NCBI GenBank assembly: GCA_041855735.1
Contig: JBHAEV010000100.1
Span: 1-6,304, forward strand
Direction of reading: 5' to 3'
Length of the DNA stretch: 6,304 bases
DNA from: CALALP01 sp041855735
Lineage (GTDB): Bacteria; Bacillota; Clostridia; Lachnospirales; Lachnospiraceae
The notes beneath the pieces are model-generated. The model saw nothing but the letters and a program-made list of their open reading frames with translations, did not search any database and was not told the origin of the DNA. Positions 1 through 5,226 of the stretch are shown in pieces. Every line of letters begins with the position of its first letter. Position 1 is the stretch's first letter. A program made the position numbers and the translations under genes.

Positions 1-2618
1 CGAACCGTTACCTCGTCATTGGAAAGTTTGAGCAGGCTCTGTTTCAAAGCCTCTACGGAACCCTGTACATCCCCTTTGATGATAATCGGAAGTTCCTTCA
101 GCTCGCCCTCTTTGATCTTGCTGAACAAATCGTTGAGAGAAAGTTTTGCCTTGGTTTCTTCGATCAATTTGTCCTTGCTTGCATTCTTGAATACTTCCGC
201 ATTGTTCTTCACATTCGCAAGGGACTCGCCGACCATCAGAATGTCGCCCGCATTCGGCACGCTGTCCAAGCCCTGAATCTCCACCGGTGTGGAAGGAAGC
301 GCCTTCTTCACTCTCTTGCCATTGTGATCCGTCATGGCTCTGACTTTACCGAAACTGGAACCGGCGGAAACGAAATCTCCGTCCTTAAGCGTACCCTTTT
401 GAACCAGAACCGTCGCAACCGGTCCTTTTCCCTTATCGAGTTTCGCTTCGATGACCACGCCTCTTGCCATACGCTCCGGATTCGCCTTCAGCTCCTTCAT
501 TTCCGCAGTCAACAGAATCATCTCCAACAGATTTTCAATTCCGACACGGGTCTTGGCGGATACTTCGCAAAATACGGTACTGCCTCCCCAGTCTTCGGAA
601 ATCAACTCATGTTCCGCAAGCTCCTGTCTTACACGATCCAGGTTGATGCCCTGTTTGTCAATCTTGTTGATGGCGACAATGATTTCAATGCCTGCCGCCT
701 TGGCATGATTGATCGCCTCCACCGTCTGCGGCATCACACCGTCATCCGCGGCGACAACCAAAACGGCAAAGTCCGTGGACTGCGCACCGCGCATACGCAT
801 GGAGGTAAACGCCTCATGTCCCGGCGTATCCAAAAAGGTCAGCATCTGCCCGTTGATTTCCACCATGTAGGCACCGATATGCTGCGTAATTCCGCCCGCC
901 TCTCTCGCCGTCACGGATGTCTTGCGAATGGCATCCAGCAAGGAAGTCTTGCCGTGGTCGATATGTCCGACCACACATACCACAGGTGGTCTCGGCTTTA
1001 AGGTTTCCGGCGCATCCTCCACATCCTCGGTCAGAACCTGAACCTCATCCACCACTTCTTCCATGGTGCAGATGACATCGTATTCCAATGCAATCTCCTC
1101 CGCCTTTTCAAACGGAATCTCCGTATTGATGGTGCAGATCTCGCCCTTTAAAAACAGCTTCTTTACAATGCTGGAAGCATTCAGTTTCAGCTGAGATGCC
1201 AAATCCTTGATGGTAATCAAAGCCGGAATCACAATTTCCTTGATATCTTCGACTTTTGCCTCTTCCTTTTTCACCGGCATAATGAACGGATGCTTGGTCA
1301 CTTTTGCGCCCTTAACCGGACCGTCCTCGGTTCTGTTCTTCTTTTCATCCTTCTGATTCTTGAACTGATTTTTGTTCAGTCTGGAAGCGGAAGTCTTTTT
1401 GGCCAAAGGACTGTCCATAACCGGCTTGCTGCTCGGCTTCTGCTTTTGGAATGTTCTCGGTGCCGCATCCTTATCCTTGTCATATCCTCCGTCCTGGAAT
1501 CCCTTGTGTCCGGATTTGTCTGCGAAACCTCGATCTGTGAAGTTTCGATTGCCGCTCTGGGTGCGATTGCCTCCCTGATTTCGATTGTCACCGAATGATC
1601 GATTTCCGCTCTGGGTGCGATTGAAGTCACGGTTCTCCGAACTTCTTTGTCCGCCTTGGTTTCGGTTATCGCCACCACGTTGGAAGCCTTGATTGCGATT
1701 CTCCCCACCCTGGCGATTGAAGTTTCTGTCGCCCTGTTGGCGATGTTCACCGCGCGGCTGATTGCGATTTCCTTCCCCGTTTCTTTGACCGCGATCCTGA
1801 AAACGGCTCTGGCTTTGGCGGTTTTGACCGCGCTGATTCGCATCGGATCTTGCCTGCGGATTGTTTTCGAAAATATTCCGAACCGGCTTAATCGGCTCCG
1901 CTTTTTGTAATTTCAAATTGTCGTAAACATTGACTCTCGGTGTGGATGTATTGTCCACCACTTTTCCTTCAATCACGCTTTTCGGCTTGGACAAAGAAGT
2001 CGCATCGGTTTTGATCTCCTGCTTTTTTTCACCGCTTTCCGATGTTTTGTTGAAATCATGCACATTCTCGGAAGAAACTGCGGAATTTGCCGGATTTTGT
2101 TCCGTTTTCCCGTTTGAAAGACTGCTGATTTTTTTCTCTTCCGCCGCGCTTGCAGCATGGGTTTCATCCGGTTTCGTAGAATGCGTCGGCTTCGGAACGG
2201 ATTTTTGTTCGGTATGCTGCGAAGAGGAAACCGCCGGTTTCACGCCCGTATTCTTTTGAACCGGCACATACCGTCCTTCCGTTTGCCTTTGGACAGCCGC
2301 TCTGTTTTTACTTGCATGCTGCGCATTCTGCGGGCGAAATACCGCCGTGAGTTTTTTCTTCCCTTCCTTTTTTTCTTCCGGTGCACTTTGTTTTGCGCTC
2401 TTCTCTTCGATCGTTTGCATACCTTCCTTTTTCTCATTTGATGCAGTCGCCTTCTCCGACATCGACTTCTTACCGCTCACTTTTGTGCGAATGTACGCAA
2501 CCAGTTCATCCGTTAGACTTGAACTGTGAGATTTGATACTCGCATCTTTTTCACTTACAATGCTCAATAATTCTTTATTTGTTTTACCTAATTCTTTTGC
2601 AAGTTCGTAAACTCTCAA
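1..2618 (-). CDS. infB: Translation initiation factor IF-2, 3'-truncated by the window edge
   Basis: IF2 is the GTPase that places initiator fMet-tRNA on the 30S subunit and promotes 50S joining. The frame is open from 2618 to the edge (872 codons, no stop or frameshift). Residues 1-48 form a first IF2_N-type module (RVYELAKEL). Residues 50-450 are a polar, low-complexity linker. A second IF2_N module lies at about 462-515. The G domain has G1 GHIDHGKT (551-558), switch I GGITQHIGAY with Thr578, G3 DTPGH (597-601), G4 NKID (651-654) and G5 SAK (687-689). Domain II starts near 718, and the visible part ends in domain III (KGDVQGSVEAL near 847-858). The rest of domain III and the tRNA-binding C-terminal domain are outside. 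G1 at 551 predicts a protein of roughly 1040-1060 residues, far longer than the B. subtilis form (about 716). I chose the TTG at 2618 because GGGGG lies 6 nt upstream and the protein then starts MRVYELAKEL. An in-frame ATG at 2636 has no evident Shine-Dalgarno site. Confidence 0.97.
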   Translation of the reverse strand, partial: MRVYELAKELGKTNKELLSIVSEKDASIKSHSSSLTDELVAYIRTKVSGKKSMSEKATASNEKKEGMQTIEEKSAKQSAPEEKKEGKKKLTAVFRPQNAQHASKNRAAVQRQTEGRYVPVQKNTGVKPAVSSSQHTEQKSVPKPTHSTKPDETHAASAAEEKKISSLSNGKTEQNPANSAVSSENVHDFNKTSESGEKKQEIKTDATSLSKPKSVIEGKVVDNTSTPRVNVYDNLKLQKAEPIKPVRNIFENNPQARSDANQRGQNRQSQSRFQDRGQRNGEGNRNQPRGEHRQQGDRNFNRQGGENRNQGFQRGGDNRNQGGQRSSENRDFNRTQSGNRSFGDNRNQGGNRTQSGNRNFTDRGFADKSGHKGFQDGGYDKDKDAAPRTFQKQKPSSKPVMDSPLAKKTSASRLNKNQFKNQKDEKKNRTEDGPVKGAKVTKHPFIMPVKKEEAKVEDIKEIVIPALITIKDLASQLKLNASSIVKKLFLKGEICTINTEIPFEKAEEIALEYDVICTMEEVVDEVQVLTEDVEDAPETLKPRPPVVCVVGHIDHGKTSLLDAIRKTSVTAREAGGITQHIGAYMVEINGQMLTFLDTPGHEAFTSMRMRGAQSTDFAVLVVAADDGVMPQTVEAINHAKAAGIEIIVAINKIDKQGINLDRVRQELAEHELISEDWGGSTVFCEVSAKTRVGIENLLEMILLTAEMKELKANPERMARGVVIEAKLDKGKGPVATVLVQKGTLKDGDFVSAGSSFGKVRAMTDHNGKRVKKALPSTPVEIQGLDSVPNAGDILMVGESLANVKNNAEVFKNASKDKLIEETKAKLSLNDLFSKIKEGELKELPIIIKGDVQGSVEALKQSLLKLSNDEVTV
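1500..1859 (-). repeat. Low-complexity Arg/Asn/Gln/Gly-rich segment inside infB
   Basis: This stretch encodes IF2 residues 254-373. By my count 80 of 120 residues are R, N, Q or G, including 22 arginines, with scattered Phe (RNF, RDF, RSF, RGF). Short recurring words are NRNQGG, NRTQSGNR, ENRN and GNRN. It looks like a disordered RGG-type linker between the two IF2_N modules. On the DNA it appears as many copies of cgatt/gcgattg on the plus strand. The frame stays open throughout and joins recognisable IF2 on both sides, so it is part of the protein and not an insertion of foreign coding sequence. Confidence 0.85.
1515..1622 (-). repeat. 54-nt (18-codon) degenerate tandem duplication in the infB linker
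   Basis: Two adjacent 54-nt units (1569-1622, residues 333-350; and 1515-1568, residues 351-368) both begin NRTQSGNR. The best-conserved part is a 25-nt direct repeat at 1545-1569 and 1599-1623 with one mismatch, including an exact 18-nt match (1552-1569 and 1606-1623). The other half of each unit has diverged. A related word, DNRNQGG, occurs at residues 317-323 and 344-350. The pattern fits expansion by slippage or unequal recombination in multiples of three. Confidence 0.8.
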
Positions 2619-2619
2619 A

Positions 2620-2937
2620 TTAATCCCCCATTTCATCTGTTAAGAGCCCGATGAGCGCTTTTTTGAAGCCTTCATCCGCAACACAGACACTGGCTCTCGC
2701 CTCACATCCGATTGCATGCCCTAATTCTTCTTTCGTTGACAATATATAGAGAGGCACTTTGTAATATTCGCATTTGTTATGGAACAATTTCTTTGTATTG
2801 TCCGAGGCATCGCCGGCCACCAAAACAAGTTTTGCCTTTCTTGATTTGATCATGTTTTCCACCATGAACTCACCGCTTGCCACTTTTCCCGCCTTGGTTG
2901 CAATGCCGAGCAGACCGAGAATTTTTTTACTGCTCAT
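2620..2937 (-). CDS. ylxQ: L7Ae/L30e-family RNA-binding protein YlxQ
   Basis: This 105-residue protein belongs to the L7Ae/L30e/S12e/Gadd45 fold. The visible signature is GLLGIATKAGKVASGEF (residues 8-24), then LVLVAGDASDNTKK (37-50), a P-LYIL strand (62-66) and ELGHAIG (71-77). Length and motif order fit small bacterial L7Ae-like proteins. B. subtilis YlxQ has been reported to bind kink-turn RNA; its physiological target is unclear. The ATG at 2937 has a GAGG site at 2945-2948, 7 nt upstream, and lies 11 nt inside the end of ylxR, which suggests coupled translation. The stop at 2620 is one base before the TTG chosen for infB. The C-terminal tail (LLTDEMGD) is slightly acidic. The family call is secure; the function here is inferred from context. 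Confidence 0.93.
   Translation of the reverse strand: MSSKKILGLLGIATKAGKVASGEFMVENMIKSRKAKLVLVAGDASDNTKKLFHNKCEYYKVPLYILSTKEELGHAIGCEARASVCVADEGFKKALIGLLTDEMGD
2625..2629 (-). promoter_or_regulatory. Ribosome binding site deciding the infB start
   Basis: A GGGGG run lies 6 nt before the TTG at 2618, inside the last codons of ylxQ. It can pair with the 16S anti-Shine-Dalgarno using G-U pairs. The alternative in-frame ATG at 2636 has only CTCTTAACAG upstream, with no purine-rich site. This favours TTG, although the match is not the ideal GGAGG. Confidence 0.55.
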
Positions 2938-3223
2938 GTATTTGCCTCATTTCCTCGCAAAGCTTTTCGTATACATCTTTCGGAATGCTCATTTTAAAAC
3001 TTCTGTCCAAACCCTTCGTCTTTATCGCACGTTCCAGGCATTCCATGTTTTTGCAGATATATGCCCCTCTTCCATTTTTCCTGCCCGTCAGATCCAGTTC
3101 GATACTCTCCGCTTTGACCACTCTGGCAAGTATTTTTTTATCCTTTATTTCTCCGCACCCGATACAGGTTCTTTGCGGTATTTTTTTTTGTTTTACATTC
3201 GCCAAGCCGCACCTCTCGATCAC
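2927..3223 (-). CDS. ylxR: YlxR/RnpM family RNA-binding protein
   Basis: This small protein (98 residues from GTG 3223, or 92 from TTG 3205) is of the YlxR (DUF448) family. The hallmarks are KKIPQRTCIGC (13-23) and the GRKNGRGAYIC block (47-57), followed by a helical half (GLDRSFKMSIP). The B. subtilis homologue has been renamed RnpM because it binds RNase P RNA and modulates RNase P. Four cysteines, C20-x2-C23 and C57-x4-C62, could form a metal site. The GTG at 3223 shares four bases (GTGA) with the nusA stop. The in-frame TTG at 3205 has a better ribosome site (GAGAGG, 6 nt away) and gives a start like that of homologues (MANVKQKKIP), so the true start may be 3205. A nine-A run (3181-3189) falls at codons 12-15. 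The outer boundary is given here. Confidence 0.93.
   Translation of the reverse strand: MIERCGLANVKQKKIPQRTCIGCGEIKDKKILARVVKAESIELDLTGRKNGRGAYICKNMECLERAIKTKGLDRSFKMSIPKDVYEKLCEEMRQIHEQ
3212..3217 (-). promoter_or_regulatory. Ribosome binding site within the ylxR start region
   Basis: GAGAGG stands 6 nt before the in-frame TTG at 3205 and downstream of the GTG at 3223. If it is the working site, ylxR starts at TTG and does not overlap nusA; the six residues MIERCG would not be made. The GTG has only GGATGA-type purines upstream. The choice rests on spacing and on the homologue-like N-terminus. Confidence 0.5.
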
Positions 3224-4488
3224 TCATCCATCTCATCCGGCACATCAATAAAATCATACTCATCCGGACCATCTTCGGATTCGCTTTCATCGTAGAAACT
3301 TTCGGAAGATTCATCCGATTCGGAATACTCATCATCCACCCGCTCATAGTCGATCGCCCCCTCTTCCTGGAAGTCGATATTGAGTTCGTCAAAGATTCCC
3401 ATTTCTCTTGCCTGCGTTTCGCTTTTGATGTCGATCTTAAAATTGGTCAATTTGGCAGCCAGCCTTGCATTCTGCCCTTCCTTACCGATGGCAAGAGAAA
3501 GCTGATAATCCGGAACAATTACCTGTGCTTCCCGGATTTCTTCATCCGCCAATACTGCGATAACCTGAGCGGGACTGAGAGCCGCCTCGATAAAATAACC
3601 GGCATTCTCATTCCACTCGATGATATCGATCTTTTCACCGCGAAGCTCCTCCACAACGGCATTGACTCTGGCGCCGTTCAAACCGACACATGCACCCACC
3701 GGATCCACATTTTCGTCACGGCTCATAACCGCCATCTTGGTTCTGGAACCGGCCTCTCTCGCAATCGCCCTGATCTCCACAACTCCGTCACGAATCTCCG
3801 AAACTTCGGTTTCAAACAGTCTTTTCACCAGATCCGGATGGGAACGTGAAAGGGAAATCTTCGGCCCCTTCGGATCCTCCTTGACTTCCATGACATAGAC
3901 TTTGACTCTTTCCGTCGGCTGAAGGTCCTCGGATTTTACCTGCTCCATCTCATGCAGAACACCGTCGCAACGACCGAGATTAATGTCGATGTTCTTGCCT
4001 AGTTTTCCCTTTCTCCTTTGTACAATACCGGTAATGATGTCCTTTTCCTTTGCATAGAACTCATTGAACAGCTCTCTTCGTTCCTCCTCGCGGATTTTTT
4101 GCAGAATGACATTTCTTGCGTTTCCGGTCGCAATTCGTCCGAACTCCCTGGAGTTCAAAGTGATTTTTAATCGATCTCCGACGCCGAGTTTTCGGTCAAT
4201 CAGCACCGCGTCCGCCAAAGCGATGTGTTTTGCGGCATATTCCGGTGTGCTTTCCTCCATCTTATCGACAATTTCCTTCTCCTGAAAAATCACAAAACTG
4301 CCGGTCAATTCATTCAGTTTCACTTCAATATTTTCCGCTGTTCCGAAATGGTTTTTACATGCGGAAATCAATGAATTCTCAATGGTTTCCAGCAGCACTT
4401 CCTTGCTGATGTTTTTTTCGGCGGAAAGTAAATCTAAGGCCTGTAATAGATTTAATTCGTCCTCTTTTTTACTTTTTCTAATAGCCAT
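3220..4488 (-). CDS. nusA: Transcription termination/antitermination factor NusA
   Basis: NusA binds RNA polymerase and nascent RNA to control pausing, intrinsic termination and antitermination. Over 422 residues I see: the N-terminal polymerase-binding domain (about 12-130, LLQALDLLSAEKNISKEVL), an S1 domain (about 148-216, ending KISLSRSHPDLVKRLF), KH1 (about 226-292) with DPVGACVGLNGARV and its GxxG loop at 269-272, and KH2 (about 303-358) with LAIGKEGQNARLA and GKEG at 335-338. Compared with B. subtilis NusA (about 371 residues) there is a basic N-terminal extension of about 9 residues (MAIRKSKKED) and an acidic tail (371-422) with 25 Asp/Glu and one Arg. The ATG at 4488 has GGAGG at 4499-4503, 10 nt upstream. 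It follows rimP by 24 nt, and its stop overlaps the GTG of ylxR by 4 nt. Confidence 0.97.
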   Translation of the reverse strand: MAIRKSKKEDELNLLQALDLLSAEKNISKEVLLETIENSLISACKNHFGTAENIEVKLNELTGSFVIFQEKEIVDKMEESTPEYAAKHIALADAVLIDRKLGVGDRLKITLNSREFGRIATGNARNVILQKIREEERRELFNEFYAKEKDIITGIVQRRKGKLGKNIDINLGRCDGVLHEMEQVKSEDLQPTERVKVYVMEVKEDPKGPKISLSRSHPDLVKRLFETEVSEIRDGVVEIRAIAREAGSRTKMAVMSRDENVDPVGACVGLNGARVNAVVEELRGEKIDIIEWNENAGYFIEAALSPAQVIAVLADEEIREAQVIVPDYQLSLAIGKEGQNARLAAKLTNFKIDIKSETQAREMGIFDELNIDFQEEGAIDYERVDDEYSESDESSESFYDESESEDGPDEYDFIDVPDEMDE

Positions 4489-4498
4489 TTTCCTGTTT

Positions 4499-4503
4499 CC
4501 TCC
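4499..4503 (-). promoter_or_regulatory. Shine-Dalgarno site of nusA
   Basis: GGAGG lies 10 nt before the nusA ATG in the 24-nt rimP-nusA gap. The spacing is on the long side. A second AGG sits nearer, 4 nt from the ATG. The site confirms ATG 4488 and shows that the basic N-terminal extension of NusA is probably translated. Confidence 0.75.
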
Positions 4504-4512
4504 AAATTTTTG

Positions 4513-4983
4513 TTAAAAATCCAATGCAAGTCTTACCAGTGAAATATCCTTGCGTGCAAATGTACTTTCCACTCCCTCGATTTCGATCGTTATGCCGGAC
4601 TCATCAAAACTTCGCAAAATTCCGCAAAATTCCTTGCTCCCGTTTAGCGGCTTATAAAGCTTGATTTCCACTTCCTTGCCGTTTTCACGAATCAAATCCC
4701 TGTCTTTTTTGAGTGTTCTTCCAAGTCCGGGAGAGCTGACTTCCAAAGTATATGCTTCCGAAATGAAGTCTTCTTTGTCCAGCCAATCGCTCAATAACCT
4801 GGAGATTTCCACACAATCATCAATGGAAATACCGCCCTCCTTGTCCATATCCGCAAAAATGCGCAAGTAGTATTCGTTGTTTTCCTTGACAAACTCAACA
4901 TCCACCACCTCGAATTTTTTCTGTTCCTGGATACTCGACAAAAATTCTTCGGTTCGTTTCACATAATTCTCTCCTTTTGCCAT
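4513..4983 (-). CDS. rimP: Ribosome maturation factor RimP
   Basis: RimP assists 30S subunit assembly. The 156-residue product has the two expected domains. The N-terminal alpha/beta domain carries FEVVDVEFVKE (24-34), YYLRIFADMDKEGGISIDDC (38-57) and the signature EVSSPGLGR (81-89). The SH3-like C-terminal domain (about 90-156) has EVEIKLYKPLNG and ends ISLVRLALDF. Length matches the family (about 150-160). The ATG at 4983 has AAAGGAG at 4988-4994, 4 nt upstream. An in-frame GTG at 4962 also has an AGGAG-like run before it, but the ATG gives the N-terminus I expect from clostridial homologues (a short polar lead, then K-R-T-E-E). It is the first gene of the operon, behind its own promoter and leader. 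Confidence 0.96.
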   Translation of the reverse strand: MAKGENYVKRTEEFLSSIQEQKKFEVVDVEFVKENNEYYLRIFADMDKEGGISIDDCVEISRLLSDWLDKEDFISEAYTLEVSSPGLGRTLKKDRDLIRENGKEVEIKLYKPLNGSKEFCGILRSFDESGITIEIEGVESTFARKDISLVRLALDF

Positions 4984-4987
4984 GCTT

Positions 4988-4994
4988 CTCCTTT
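4988..4994 (-). promoter_or_regulatory. Shine-Dalgarno site of rimP
   Basis: AAAGGAG ends 4 nt before the rimP ATG at 4983. It supports that start over the internal GTG at 4962. Confidence 0.75.
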
Positions 4995-5092
4995 CTTTAA
5001 TTTACATCCGATTCCGACCGATTGCCGAAAAGCCTGGTCACGGATATCACCCTGTATCTTTTTACAAAACCCTCGCAACGCCGAACTGTTAC

Positions 5093-5124
5093 AAAAAATC
5101 AAGTGGACTGTTGCCAGCCCACTC
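5093..5124 (-). terminator. Intrinsic terminator or attenuator hairpin in the rimP leader
   Basis: On the minus strand AGTGGGCTG (5123-5115) pairs with CAGTCCACT (5110-5102) through a GCAA tetraloop (5114-5111). This gives nine pairs including one G-U, plus a possible closing G-U at 5124/5101. It is followed, after TGA, by six Ts (5098-5093). The other strand lacks a T run after the stem, so it acts only in the rimP direction. It lies about 20 nt downstream of the predicted start site, between promoter and rimP, so it would act as an attenuator. It could also end readthrough transcripts from galK. Confidence 0.75.
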
Positions 5125-5151
5125 TTAACTCGAATGTATTTAATTGAAACC

Positions 5152-5180
5152 ATTTTAGCACATCCGAAAACAATATACAA
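5152..5180 (-). promoter_or_regulatory. Extended -10 housekeeping-sigma promoter for the rimP operon
   Basis: The -10 box is TAAAAT (5152-5157), preceded by TGC (5158-5160), so it is an extended TGnTAAAAT element. A -35-like TTGTAT (5175-5180) stands exactly 17 bp upstream. The predicted start is an A near 5145 or 5144. It lies 47 nt after the galK stop, which makes it the obvious promoter for rimP-nusA-ylxR-ylxQ-infB. The -35 box is weak (TTG matches); the extended -10 would compensate. Confidence 0.75.
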
Positions 5181-5182
5181 GT

Positions 5183-5202
5183 GCTTTTTCCGGGAAAAAT
5201 GC
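5183..5202. other. AT-rich imperfect palindrome upstream of the rimP promoter
   Basis: GC-TTTTTC and GAAAAA-T-GC flank a CGG centre (plus strand), giving six A-T-rich pairs and two G-C pairs with one bulge. It begins 3 bp upstream of the -35 box and 24 nt after the galK stop. It could be a weak galK terminator stem (no good T run follows on the minus strand), an A/T-rich UP-like element, or an operator. It could also be chance. Confidence 0.3.
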
Positions 5203-5226
5203 CGAATACTCGCATAAAAACTGCAT

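Larger units (their letters stand above)
4984..5145 (-). promoter_or_regulatory. Long 5' leader of the rimP-nusA-infB operon
   Basis: From the predicted transcription start near 5145 to the rimP ATG there are about 160 nt. The first 55 nt hold the terminator-like hairpin. The remaining stretch (about 5090-4995) has no open reading frame I believe in. It contains a weak 5-bp GTAAC/GTTGC hairpin (about 5091-5074) and a TCGG(C)AATCGG near-duplicate (about 5026-5006). I found no T-box, S-box or other riboswitch consensus. The length and the terminator suggest regulation by premature termination. Confidence 0.5.

Noticed and set aside
324..1001. 225-residue open frame on the plus strand
   Set aside because: It lies antisense to the IF2 G domain and domain II, whose motifs are intact on the minus strand. 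It has no ribosome site and no recognisable protein features.
1376..1843. 155-residue open frame on the minus strand in another frame
   Set aside because: It overlaps the IF2 linker and is an out-of-frame reading of the Asn/Arg/Gly-rich repeats (strings of A, I, R, T, E). The infB frame is continuous through it.
1500..1860. CRISPR-like repeated units
   Set aside because: Repeats are imperfect, in register with codons and encode the IF2 linker. There are no uniform repeats and spacers.
2774..3295. Plus-strand open frames of 173 and 124 residues
   Set aside because: They are antisense to ylxQ, ylxR and the end of nusA. The Phe/Ser/Leu-rich content comes from Lys/Glu codons on the other strand.
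5036..5051. Possible kink-turn-like GA/GA element in the rimP leader that could bind YlxQ
   Set aside because: GGTGA and GTGACC could place tandem G-A pairs next to a two-pair GG/CC stem, but the stems are too short and the bulge does not match a kink-turn. I do not claim it.
4984..5145. T-box or other known riboswitch in the operon leader
   Set aside because: I looked for the T-box AGGGTGGNACCGCG consensus and found only GGGTGATATCCG, which does not match. No other riboswitch core was recognised.
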